64,000 bases of DNA, taken from contig OY294047.1 of the NCBI GenBank assembly GCA_958510825.1, positions 4,154,001 to 4,218,000 on the forward strand. Direction: 5' to 3'. Shown here in pieces: positions 32,335-42,916 of the stretch. The notes beneath the pieces are model-generated. The model made no database searches. It was not told the origin of the DNA and saw nothing but the letters and a program-made list of their open reading frames with translations. The stretch's first letter is position 1; the number at the start of each line of letters is the position of its first letter. A program made the position numbers and the translations under genes. This DNA is from Brachypterus glaber. Taxonomy: Eukaryota > Arthropoda > Insecta > Coleoptera > Kateretidae.

Positions 32335-32696
32335 AACTTACTTTCAGTGTCACCTCTGTCACTCGATTGCTTAAAACTAATGAAACTATTCAAAGTAACC
32401 CCATATAACGGTATCATACATAGGTGTAGTATGGATCCTTAAAATTCGTGATTACGACCATAAAATTAACAATTGGTGAGAATTTATAATTAACAACACC
32501 TTTTTTATCATTAAATTAGTCTATTCTCTATAAAAATTATGTAAATTAATCGTTTTTTAATGTTAATTTAAGTTAAAACACTAAATTAAGTTTAAAGGAT
32601 ATGCAGGTATACTCAATTATTTGTACATTTTAAGCTACATTTAAATAAACAAAAGTGTTAATAACGAAATACATACATAATTTTTTTGTACTAACC

Positions 32697-33560
32697 ACAC
32701 TGAGATAAATTTTTACATCCACGTGCATAGGTAATTTACTTGCAGCTGCTGCTGATGTGAATTTACACTCGAAGCGTTAATATAAATGCGGTGTGTATTA
32801 TATTTTTACATCCACTGTGTAAAGTTTACACCAACGCGTAAATATACTTTTTTCCTAAAACCCTCAAAACCCTCGAATTTATTAAAAAAAATAGAATAAC
32901 CATTTTGTTATTGTTCTATTTATGAATAGTGTTTTATGGAAAAACTACTCAACAGAAAAATAAAACTTATATTCGTAATCAGCGCTACAAAAAGTACCAA
33001 TATAAAATAGAAACAGAAAACATACACAAGTCTTAACAACTCAAAATTTGCAGGCCAGTGTTACCGCCTAAATAAGTAAAATATTATAAAATGTATGTTT
33101 TAAGGATATTGTATTAATCACACTTTTTAAATATTTACTTTTAATCAACACTTACCAATTATTTCTTTGAAAAATCTAGCACACACAAAATTATACGTAC
33201 GCTCTTACAAACGTAAACAATTATAATGGTCGACAGCCACCAGACTCGATGAAGCAGGAATTCTGGCTTCTCGAGTCACGTGACTAGCTTAACGCCCACG
33301 ATTGGCTGGCTTGTACATCAAAAGTGTGATTTTTACACTTCGGGTGTATTGTTGCTAAAGGTATGTTTATAAAAATACACTTTCTTGAGCTCCGAATGTA
33401 TTGTTGCAGAAGGTATGGATGTAAAAATACACACTCTAGGTCAAAATCACCTCACCTGTGTAGTGTCACATCAATGTTGATGTACATTTATATAAAGGTG
33501 TAAAATTTACACATTTATAGTGTATTTTTTTACACCTTTTCAATGTAATTTCTTTCAGTG
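32697..33560. mobile_element. ~860-bp element rich in TGTAAAAATACAC words
   Basis: Ends CACTGAGATAAATTTTTACA and AATGTAATTTCTTTCAGTG are inverted. Interior words TTTTACATCCACTGTGTAAA, GTAAAAATACACACTC and TGTAAAATTTACAC recur. No ORF. Confidence 0.55.
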
Positions 33561-33578
33561 CAAGGAAAAAAGTTTATT

Positions 33579-34640
33579 TTTCTTCAAGTGTACTAAAACG
33601 TTCATATTGTATAACTGAACACACTAGTTAGAAGTGATCTATTTTTTTACAGTAAAAAAATGAGTTCATTGTTGTACGCCGTAAAAAAAAGTTAGTTAGC
33701 AAAACCACCACTGACGGCAGCACTCTTTGACTTTGATGACAGCCATACTTCAAACTTGTTTGTTTATTATGTAAACAGGTGGTTGACTCGAGATTCTGTG
33801 CAAAAACCTTGTGTGAAATTGATTAAAAATGATTTAAGAAGAATATATGGTTTATACACCTACAAATCTCTCCGAAATTGCAAATGCTACATTAGACAAG
33901 TTACCATCCAAATAGCGAAAAGTGTACGATTTAGCCGAAAAAAATTTTAAATGGAAGGTTTAAGTTTATTTCGAAAGGGTTTTATTGTCCTATTTAAAAA
34001 AAAACATACCTTATTACTGAATAAATTAAATTAAAAAATTAATATTTGAAAAAATATATATAGGATGCTTGAAGAAAAAATAGTTACTTAGACACGGAAA
34101 GAAATTAGTGGGCTCTGCGCTATACATTATAAGATATTTGGTAACAGTGGCAAATTATAGTGATTTAAGCTATAGATTATAAGGGACACAATAACTAATA
34201 ATGTTAAAAATAAATTGGAAACGATTATATATATTACAGACACGATTATATTTATTACAGGCACTATTATAAATTTACAGAAATTTTATTATATTATAAA
34301 AATTATTAGCACGGACAATAATTAAATCTATTTAAGCTATAAATGCCATACTATTTGTTATATTTTATTATTCACTAAACAATTAAAGTATTTCATATAA
34401 ATTTTTACACTGACTGCCATAATTGTAAGAGAAAGCCTTGTATTTATATAATAAGCTATTATAATTTGCTTGGTATGTGTGTTATAGCGCTATTAGCTAT
34501 AATTTTTTTTTCCGTGGAGAAAAAGTGCTTTTTTTACTCGTCTGTAGTTTCCGGACTCCGCTTTGCGTCGTCCGTAAATTCTACAGACTAGTAAAAAAAG
34601 CTTCACTTTTTCTCTTAGTAAAACAATATACTATTAGATA
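33579..34640 (+). mobile_element. Recombinase-fragment element with lox-like dyad, copy 2, split by a MITE
   Basis: Matches 14905-15585 on both sides of an insertion at 34093-34516. The mini-ORF is destroyed by two stops; the dyad is kept at 34529-34600. Confidence 0.8.
34093..34516. mobile_element. 424-bp TIR insertion (CACGGAAA ends)
   Basis: CACGGAAAGAAATT and AATTTTTTTTTCCGTG are inverted ends. TATAGATTATAAG and AGCTATTATAATTTG type words recur inside. AGA on both sides may be a 3-bp target duplication. It is absent from the sister copy at 15449, which shows it is an insertion. Confidence 0.75.
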
Positions 34641-34978
34641 GCTGTATTTAAGTTGGTCCGTAAAGTGATTTTTTACGTACCCTATAGCGTATATACAGTG
34701 CGGTGCACAAGTCACTCTTTTGAACGATTTGAGGTATCAACTTTTGGAATTCGTAAATAAGACAATTTAATTTAACTTTAGATTAAGTTTAATTTAAGAA
34801 TTTTTTACTTTTACTCTTTTCGCAGATTTGGCTAAAATTTTGATGAACTACAACATACATATACATATGTTGTAGTTCTTATTTTCCTGAAAAAAACTGA
34901 CAGGTCACACCCTCAGCTGATTGCGTTTCATGAATTAATGGACCAGGATGTCCGAAACGATCAATAAATTATAAGAGT

Positions 34979-35530
34979 AACAATTTTGCTTTCCCATTTT
35001 GAAAATTTTTCGGAAAGCCTTGTATTCGTGCAAAAATGTTTTTTTTTGTGTATTTTTGCGTTTTATGACGTTTTATTTCGAGCAAAAAAAAATATCGCTC
35101 GGTCGATCCGTCGATCGGTCGAACATTGGGGTGTGACAAGGGGGAAAAATACATTTTTTTACAAAAATTTAAAAATTGTTATATAGGGGTTTTTTAGGCT
35201 GCTGAAATTGAATCTGATAAAATAATTTTTTTCTAACTTCACCCCTGCCGGGTAAGGGGGTCAATTTTTTAAATGTTTTCAATATTTTCGTCAAAATTGG
35301 TATGTAGGGGTTTCTGGGGTCGACAAAACTGAATCTGATAATAAAATTTTTCTAATTCCACCACCTGAAGGGCGGGGGATACTTTTCGTGAAAGTTGGTA
35401 TATTAAGGTTTTTGATGTTGCTGAAAGTGAATCTGATAATAAAAAAAATTATAATCCCATCCCCTGAGGGCGGGGGTAGTTTTCTTGAAAATTTATATAT
35501 TGGAATTTTCGAAATCGCTAAAACTGAATC
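34979..35530 (-). mobile_element. CCCC-rich tandem element, copy 3
   Basis: Reverse complement of the family at 24000: CTTTCCCATTTTGAAAATTT tail first, then three to four units with CCCTGAGGGCGGGGGTAG-type dyads. Confidence 0.72.
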
Positions 35531-35883
35531 CTAGGTGATTTTTTTTTGTGGGCTGGTGTTAACTAATCTGGCTAATAATTACAAGACTTTTTTCACATTC
35601 CAATCCAGATTTTTAAAATATTTAAATATTATAATTAATAATTAATTAAAATAATATAAGCACACAATTAATTAGTATTTAATTAAAGTACTTATTAAAT
35701 AGGAATTAATATGAATCAAGGTATATCCCAAGGGCGGAAGCATTGCTAGTGGAGTCAGTGGCGCGAGGAAAATGTAGTAATAACGTATTTGAGTACATTA
35801 TATGCAAAACTCGGTTTTTGTAAATTAAAAAAAATGTATATTTTATAGTACTTATGTACGTTAATATACTGTCTACAGCATAT

Positions 35884-36031
35884 CTAAGGGCATGTCCACA
35901 GGCTCGCATAACAGCATAGTACATAAGAATACGATGCCGTGATTGGCTTGATGTTCCGTCATGTATCTTGTAAGCGGTATCGCATTCTTATGTACTATGC
36001 GTGTTATGCGAGGCTGTGGATATGCCTTAAA
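35884..36031. mobile_element. 148-bp foldback MITE (CATGTCCACAGGCTCGCATAA), copy 2
   Basis: Same ends and centre as 30292-30462. Both arms are intact: CATAGTACATAAGAATACGA / TCGCATTCTTATGTACTATG. Confidence 0.9.
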
Positions 36032-36421
36032 CCAGCTGCATAAGTTTATATTTGTAGAATAAAATAGGGACATTTAAAAATCAACGCATATAAAAAACTG
36101 GATATTTGTCAGATGCAAAATTCGGTGAATCAATCACGTCGCGACGCGTCGCTAGTATTCGCATCAGGTGACACTAACTTTTTGCACATTTCAGTTGCAA
36201 AACTTGGTTTTTGAACCAGAAGGTGCAAAGTATGTCGCAAAACTTGGTATTTGAATGAAAAGGATGCAAAACTTTGTTTTTGAATCATTTGATTTTAATT
36301 ATTTACTAAATCATTTTTTTAAACTGTTTTGGATAAAAATAATGTAATAATAGTATACTAGTAGTTACTTCTATACAACTTTGGCAATTATTTTTTTTAC
36401 AAATACACTTATGAGCACGAT
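36032..36421. other. No gene; repeated AAAACTTGGTTTTTGAA words
   Basis: The phrase GCAAAACTTGGTTTTTGAA occurs three times at 36196-36280 (and GCAAAACTCGGTTTTTG at 35802), a loose tandem of about 40 bp. Confidence 0.55.
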
Positions 36422-36751
36422 TTTTAAGTAAATGGACACTTTAAACTATTTTTCACCAAGCGGAATGTCATGTCGACGCTGCTAATACTTGTCACTTGGT
36501 CATGGTCCAGGACTCATTGAGAAGGACTTTTTTTTTGAAAATTGTTTCTCATTTCAAAAAAAGAATAGTTAATACAAAAATATTGTTTTTTTTTTTAATT
36601 AATTATTCGTTTTTTGAAAAGGGAAACAATTTTCAAAACAAAAAAAATGAAGGTCTTTTTCTATGATTCATGGCCCAAACCAAGTGACTAGTATTAACAG
36701 CTTCGACATGATTGGTGAACAATAGTTTAAAGTGTCTATTTACTTAAAAAA
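36422..36751. mobile_element. ~330-bp foldback element
   Basis: TAAGTAAATGGACACTTTAA and ACTATTTTTCACCAA are mirrored near the right end. Inner arms include CACTTGGTCATGG / CCATGGCCCAAACCAAGTG-like sequence and GAAAATTGTTTC / GAAACAATTTTC. Arms are about 80-85% similar. Confidence 0.8.
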
Positions 36752-36964
36752 AGAGTTTTTCAAAATTCTAATTTTTGCATGCCCCCGGTAAATGGTTACA
36801 TCGATCCGACCCGTGCTTATGACCAATTTTTTATGTTTTGCTTAAAATCACTTATCCTGTAAATACAGAGTTCTGGATCTAATGTACTCATTTGTCAATT
36901 AGATATAATATATAATGTAAAATGTATCTCCTTTAAATGGGAAACTTTTTTATGTGCCAGGGCC

Positions 36965-37024
36965 GTGCGCACGTTTTGGTCTCACACCAAATCCGGATTT
37001 GGTGTGACACCAAAACGTACGCAC
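36965..37024. repeat. 60-bp near-perfect palindrome
   Basis: GTGCGCACGTTTTGGTCTCA and CACCAAATCC are mirrored by GGATTTGGTG and TGACACCAAAACGTACGCAC, with no loop. Confidence 0.9.
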
Positions 37025-37173
37025 ACCTAGGTGTGGTATAATATTTAATGTGGTATAATATAATAATTAATGTGGTATAATATTTAATATTCTAGTCTCA
37101 AGAACGTTCACACCAAGTAGTGCCATGTCATATGCTCTACGTACTTCACGACAAAGGCGCGTTGTTAAATTAA

Positions 37174-37440
37174 TTTTTTCTATTTTGTCACTATTATAAG
37201 CTCATAATCACACGCATGTTCTTATAGGCCCATAAGAGGTCAGTACTCTTTTTCCTTTTGGGTTGACAACAGGATCCTGTCTCAAAATAAATTACGTCTT
37301 CCATGCAAATGTCAACAACGCTTTTAAGTTTAGTTTTCTACGAAATTGTGTTAATTTTTACATGTTAAAATTATGTCTTGGTTACTTGCAGTGAAAAAAA
37401 AAAGAGCTGACTATGAAAGATATCAAAATATGGTTTGTTT
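37174..37440 (-). mobile_element. Half copy of the TTTTTCTATTTTGC family
   Basis: Reverse complement of the 3' half of 16678-17186 (TATAAGCTCATAATCACACG; CCTTTTGGGTTGACAAC). The GC-core hairpin half is missing. Confidence 0.75.
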
Positions 37441-37499
37441 TTTGAATTTCAAACATTGAGAAAATTGTACCAACCCAAAATATAGATGATAAGCGGCTT

Positions 37500-37740
37500 A
37501 GGAAACGTTCAAGTATTACGTAACGCAAATTGTACCAAAATTCATACACTTCATACCCCGGTTCTCGCGTTATTATAGATTATAGAGATTTCATATTTTG
37601 GCTACTCCCCCTAATAAGAGGTGTGTTAGGGGGGGTAGCCAAAATATGAAATCTCTACAGCCTTGAATGACGCGAGAACCGAGGTATATAGTGTATGAAT
37701 TTTGGTACATTTTGCGTTACGTAATACTTAAAGGTTCCCT
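37500..37740. mobile_element. 241-bp palindromic MITE (GGAAACGTTCAAGTATTACG)
   Basis: Arms of about 105 bp: AACGTTCAAGTATTACGTAA, GTACCAAAATTCATACACTT, GGTTCTCGCGT and ATATTTTGGCTACTCCCCC are all mirrored. Related to 51969-52130 and the solo arm at 32289. Confidence 0.9.
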
Positions 37741-37899
37741 TAGTTGTTTGAAGTTAAGTTAGAATTTCAAAAGGAATGTCAAAATTAGTAAACTTAGTTG
37801 AATGAAAAGTATCTAATATTATAGCATTTTATTTTTCATATCGCATCCACGCAGTTGATGAATTTTTAAAATCATAATCACACAGCTGTAAATCCGTGT

Positions 37900-38030
37900 T
37901 TTCACTTGGTTCACTTTTAGAATTTTGTTTTTTTTTTGATTTTTTTTTAAAATTTTTTTAAATTTTTTAAAATTTTTTTTATTTTTTTTAATTTTTTTTG
38001 CACTTGGAAATAATTTTTTAATAACGCGTA
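37900..38030. repeat. T/A low-complexity tract
   Basis: Runs of T broken by A (TTTTTTTAAAATTTTTTTAA). Confidence 0.9.
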
Positions 38031-38039
38031 TATGTAATT

Positions 38040-38480
38040 TTTATTGTTTTGTCGGTTTTGTATTGTTATCAAGTACTTGCATAGCAAATTTCAAGTTGCT
38101 ACGACCTCCCGTTCAAAAGTTATTGCAATGACAGGTCGGCCATCTTGTTTTTTGTTTTTGTTGATATTTTTTTTCATTGTGTCCCTACATACCAAATTTC
38201 AAGTTTCTATGACCTCCCGTTCAAAAGTTATGGCAATATATAGGTCGGCCATCTTGTTTTTTTAGTTTTGTTGATTTTTGTTAGTCATTTTGTCCCTACA
38301 TACCAAATTTCAAGTTTCTACGACTCTGCGTTCGAAAAATGTCACTTTGACAGGTCGGCCATCTTGTTTTTTGGTTTTGTTGAATTTCGTTTCTCATTAT
38401 ACCCCTACACACCAAATTTCAAGTTTCTACGACTCTCCGTTCGAAAAATGTCACTTTGACAGGTCGGCCATCTTGTTTTG
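38040..38480 (+). repeat. ~110-bp tandem repeat, four units
   Basis: AGGTCGGCCATCTTG recurs at 38133, 38242, 38352 and 38461. Each unit also has CAAATTTCAAGTTTCTACGA and a GTTCRAAA word. Open frames across it are repeat artefacts. Confidence 0.92.
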
Positions 38481-39348
38481 CGGATTAAAGATTATGTACA
38501 ATTTTGTGGACTATAAAATATTAAAAATGTTTACTTACCTGTTCAATCTTATATTTATTAAATTCGTTGTTTAATATCAAGCTCATCCTTTTATAAAAGT
38601 AAAATATTAATTTTTGTTAAGGTTTAAATTCCTTCATTTTATTATAAAATTTTATATTTTTATACTGTATAAAACTGCTATGCAATTAAATAAAATAAAA
38701 AGTCCAAAAATTCATGCAATTTATATTTAAATGTTAAACAAAACTGCTGTATGGATCTGGAAATTCTTAAATTAAGTGAATGCCATATACATTTCCAGAA
38801 AAATATGTTTTTTTATAAATTTTAGACGTCCTATGACAGAAAGTTTTTACAGATTTTTATTATTTATTGTAAATATTCTATATTTTATTATTATTATTTA
38901 TAAAACAGTATGCGGCTAAAGCCCATGAAACTGTATTTAATTTACTTCTGAATTCTTTGTGAGTACTTTGTTTTTAGAATTTTTATTCTGTCCTTTTCCC
39001 TTACCGAAATATTAAATTTTTCGTAAAAATGAAAGGGTATTTATAGTAACTAATAATAAATCGTAAAATATTCCTGTTACTTTGAATTAAGTCTAAAATT
39101 AATGCAAAAAAACATAGTCCGGTTAATTTTGCATCACACAATAATATTATTTTTTTCAAAACATATATTTATGTAAATAAAAGTCAAATGAATAAAATTT
39201 CATAAAATTTAAGGAGAATCCAAATCCATTTAGCTGTATTCAAAATATTTAAATTTAAAATTACGTTTTTTTTTTGGTGGACCACTGACATGGCGCAGTG
39301 GTTTACTTCTGTTACGTACCAGTATACAATATGGTATGATTTGTGCTA
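38481..39348. other. No recognisable feature
   Basis: AT-rich DNA; nothing beyond short A/T runs. Confidence 0.5.
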
Positions 39349-39760
39349 ATGGAGCTCTCTACAACTAGAATTATGAAACAAAAGACGTCTACCCTATCTC
39401 TATCTCATTTGTGCTACACTTTCCAGCCAATCAAATAAATACTGTATTTATTTTTCATACAACAAATACAGTATTTATTTGGTTGGCCGGAAAGTGTAGC
39501 ACTGAGCGGCACGAAGGAACATAGCTAATGTGAATCTGTAGAATAAGATAATTCTACTAAAATTTAGATGGCGCCAGTAATTTCTTTAATAAAAATAATA
39601 TAGTTACACTTTTCGCCCGGCCAAGTAAATATTGTATTTGTTCCACTAAGAACAAACGCAGAATTTGTTTGGTTGGGTGGAAGTGGGAGTGTATGTATGT
39701 CTTCTATCCTTTTTGGGTAGAACTTTTGTCCCTGTGTAATCTAACGGGAGAAATTGCCAT
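39349..39760 (-). mobile_element. Double-hairpin MITE family, copy 3 (412 bp)
   Basis: Full-length, reverse orientation, ends ATGGAGCTCTCTACAACTAG and CGGGAGAAATTGCCAT. All four arms are present. Confidence 0.92.
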
Positions 39761-40250
39761 TGTCAAACATTAAATAGGTACTTGCCTAAAACTAACTGAC
39801 AATATATATTTTTTATTAGAATTAATTCCATTAAGAAAAAAGATGGAGTTACTAGCAGTCTTTTTTGTTGAAAAAATGTTAGTATTATAATTTGTTATGG
39901 TATTAAATAAAACTTGGTGGTTGGTAATAAAAACTTAAAATCCTTTATTTCTATATTTTCTAATTTTAACATGAATAAACATACTCATCGAGCAAAATAA
40001 ACATTAACGATTACAAATACTTGCAATCTTTCGAATAAAACCATGTACATAAGTCATTCAGGAATATACACTAGGGACTTTTTGAGTTAAACCCACACGG
40101 CAGGTTTTAAAACATTTAAATTCGACTGAATACCACACGGAGTATTCTTGCATAATATTAATGTTTCCAAATTTCGGGGTTTGGACTTTTTTACTCCATA
40201 TACATTCTACAAAAATATTATGAAAGATTATTCCGTGTGGTATTTATAGT

Positions 40251-40523
40251 ATATTCAACTTCAAGATGCAGCCGAAGTAAATAAAAGACTCGCGCACGCT
40301 GCAGCTGGCGCGTGGGTTCATTGGTTAAAACACTCGAATGTTGCGAGAGTAGGGATGTAGAAAATTAAACAGGTCAGTACGTGAGCACTTGCGATGAAGC
40401 GTACAATGCATTGCAATGGACCGTTATATAGAAATATTTTGTTTTGAGTCCTACCCTGTCACTAAATCCGTTGTTGTGACGTGCGTTTGTTTACACTTAC
40501 TTCATTTTGAAGTTGTCGAATTT
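40251..40523 (-). mobile_element. ~270-bp MITE with TATTCAACTTCAAGATG ends, copy B
   Basis: Reverse-orientation relative of 8061-8329 (AAAACACTCGAATGTTGCGA; TTGAGTCCTACCCTGTCAC). It begins about 215 bp beyond the BarH stop codon. The ORF across it has no family resemblance. Confidence 0.8.
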
Positions 40524-40615
40524 AAATGTTTTAAAACTTACCATGCCCTTACACTGATAAAATTTACAGTAAAGCCCGTATTTACGACAAGTCTAATTTA
40601 CAAAAATCGTCCTTT

Positions 40616-40621
40616 TTTATT
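40616..40621 (-). terminator. Candidate poly(A) signal AATAAA for the BarH gene
   Basis: The first AATAAA on the minus strand after the stop (117 nt downstream), ahead of the MITE. Others occur further on, so the true 3' end is unproven. Confidence 0.4.
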
Positions 40622-40737
40622 ATCTATACATTTCTTAATTTCTACACAACACTTAAAAGCGCAAAATAAATTAACAAGTTCAGCTATAGTACACTTTATA
40701 TCACAATATTCAAGTTATTTACAGAGAATATACCCAT

Positions 40738-41179
40738 TCAGACGTGAATGGTATCTTCGTCATCCGATGGTGACCTTCGTCCACCCGTACCAGGTGATCC
40801 TGGATCCAGGGGCGTATCAGGACTTGGAGATCTGGGGGAAGGTCCTTCCGTCGACTGGTTCGAGTAGTAACTAGACAAGGTACTTAAGGAACTACTGGCT
40901 GCTAACGATCCTAAATGTGCACTAGGTCCCGGCATTCCGAGACCCATACCAGGAGCATATAATCGGTACGGTAAAGGTTTTTGCAGCGTTGCCGCAGCAG
41001 CTGCAGCTGCTTGTCTGTAGTAGATATCGGCTGCACTTGGAGGAGCTGTTGGTCCAGCGGATTGGGGTGGGTACCAGCAACCGTAAGAGGGAGCACCGTA
41101 CAGTCTTTGGAAGGCGGCATAGTTCCCTGCTTCAGCGAGTAACTCCAAACCCACAGCGGTCTGTCTCTTCCATTTCGTT
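40738..41179 (-). CDS. BarH1: BarH-class homeobox transcription factor, last coding exon
   Basis: Encodes the C-terminal 146 residues of a Bar homeodomain protein, a nuclear DNA-binding transcription factor used in insect eye, leg and sensory-organ patterning (family knowledge). Acceptor TTTAATTGCAG precedes 41179. The first base completes an Arg codon, then TKWKRQTAVGLELLAEAGNY and AAFQRLYG follow: the end of the homeodomain (after ..NRR) and the highly conserved Bar tail. Further hallmarks are DIYYRQAAAAAA and LQKPLPYRLY, then a Ser/Pro-rich region (SPRSPSPDTPLDPGSPG) and an acidic end DDEDTIHV before TGA. The intron therefore cuts the homeodomain after the WYQNRR helix-3 block. The homeodomain exon itself is not visible anywhere to the right, so the intron is at least 22.8 kb. 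BarH1 and BarH2 cannot be told apart from this exon. Confidence 0.95.
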
Positions 41180-41650
41180 CTGCAATTAAAAGACGATTAT
41201 TAGTAAGTTATTCAAAAACATTAAAGTAATTCAATAACATGCATATCAAATAAATGTAGTCATCATCTTATTATGCGTATACTATGCGCCACATACCGAT
41301 GAAGGAATATGTAATTTATAGCCGCCGTATTAGGAAAAAACACTGTATGTTTTTATTGTGAAGCATTTTGTTTTATTTTTAAAAATATATTTTATTATTG
41401 ATGTGGAAAATATGCACTAGAAACTGTAATATTGATATGTTTTAATTCAATAAGCTTTCTAGTGTAGTAAATTATAATACTTTCTACTGTGTAATTTCCC
41501 ATATTGGCAGTTCTTTTTATTAATTTTTAATCTACTAAGACCGTATTCAATGATTAGGTCTTGCGCAAACATTCGTTGCTGTGGCTCAGCTTCACTATAG
41601 AATTAGGTTTTATCATTAATAATAAATCATTATACATTTATTAGGAGAAG
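41180..41650. other. Start (3' end) of the large BarH intron; no feature seen
   Basis: AT-rich; no terminal repeats or exons recognised. Confidence 0.5.
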
Positions 41651-42292
41651 TCAGGGTTAACTGGGCCACAGGGTTAATGGTCCACCTGGATTTTATCAAC
41701 TTTTTTATTAGTATTAGCGCCTTAGGGCAAATTCTAGTGATATTTAGTATTGTATAAAGTATTATGACGGACCGTGTTGTCCACGTGTAAGTTGTAGTAA
41801 AGAAAGTTATTTTTTTTTCGATGAAAAGTGTGTATTTACCTTAACCTTTATTTTTTAATTAATAATTTTTTATTAATAAGAGGATATAGACTAATATTTT
41901 ACCAATATACTGAGTATTTTATTAATTATTCTGCATAATTTCCGCCTTCTAATATCTTATTAAGCAATAAAATTTGATTTTATTCAGTGGTGTCACTCGG
42001 GGTTAACTGGTTCGGGATTAACTGGACCACTTATGTCAATATTAGTTAGTTCGGGGTTAACTGGGCCATGTCCAGTTAACCCCGGACCAGTTAACCCTCA
42101 GATATATCTAATATTTAACATATTATATGTCTATTTTTATGTTAGAATTAAATTTTATTTGATTTCAAATCGTTTTTATTCACAATACAATACAATACAT
42201 TTTTGTTAGTGGACCAGTTAACCCTGAGTAGTGGTCCAGTTAACCCTGCCCTATGGGGTTAACTGGTCCAGCGGGGTCAACTGGTTTATTGC
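41651..42292. mobile_element. ~600-bp element with about eleven GGGTTAACTGGNCC motifs
   Basis: Outer ends CAGGGTTAACTGGGCCACAG and CTACTCAGGGTTAACTGG-type (inverted, ending at 42246), with further copies inside and just right of it. At 42055-42098 GGGGTTAACTGG and CCAGTTAACCCC form a perfect dyad. No ORF. Subterminal repeats of this kind are typical of transposase-bound nonautonomous elements. Confidence 0.6.
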
Positions 42293-42916
42293 TAATAACT
42301 TTATTTATATAAATAATATTTGTCTGAAGTATTAATATGTTCTAACTATAGTATTAATCTTCCTTTTGCTATAGAAAATATTTGAAAATTGATTACAGGT
42401 TTTTCAAAAACTCGATATGAAAAAACCTATTTTAAACAAATCGTTCGAAGCTCTACTTCTTGGTCATATGATAATTTCAACTCCTTTTGTTTCAAATAAA
42501 GCCTAAACCTACTTAGTATTTTTTTTATTTCTTTTAACATAGTGTAGTCTTTTTCTTCTTCATTATTTTTAGCCATTCTGTGTATTTTCCTTATTGTTTA
42601 TAAAGTGTTAATACTTGGAAAAGCCATACACGCTTTTTCTATGAGGAATGTTGTAAGTATTTTGTGAAGTCGTTAAAAAACATTTTACATATTATTCGAC
42701 ATTAATTTTATGAATATATGAATTAATTATACAAAAATTATTATTCTAGCTTTAAATTACCCATAATCTAAAAAATCTTTTTAATAATTGCATGTTATGT
42801 AAAAGAATCGTTTAATATAATATATAACATTTAAATAACATTTCAGGGAAAATGTTTTTTTTTATCGATCAATGGGGCTCAGTGGGTCACATTGTTTAAA
42901 CTTTAAACTGGATTTT

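Noticed and set aside
38044..38574. Three overlapping ORFs with repeated FYDSPFEKCHFDR-like segments.
   Set aside because: They are translations of the 110-bp tandem repeat, with no start context or splice sites.
40416..40874. 152-codon plus-strand ORF, the second longest in the window.
   Set aside because: It runs through a MITE and then antisense across the BarH coding exon; it is a shadow of the conserved minus-strand reading.
42428..42576. Minus-strand frame starting MAKNNEEEKDYTML.
   Set aside because: It stops after about 32 codons, with no splice evidence or family match.
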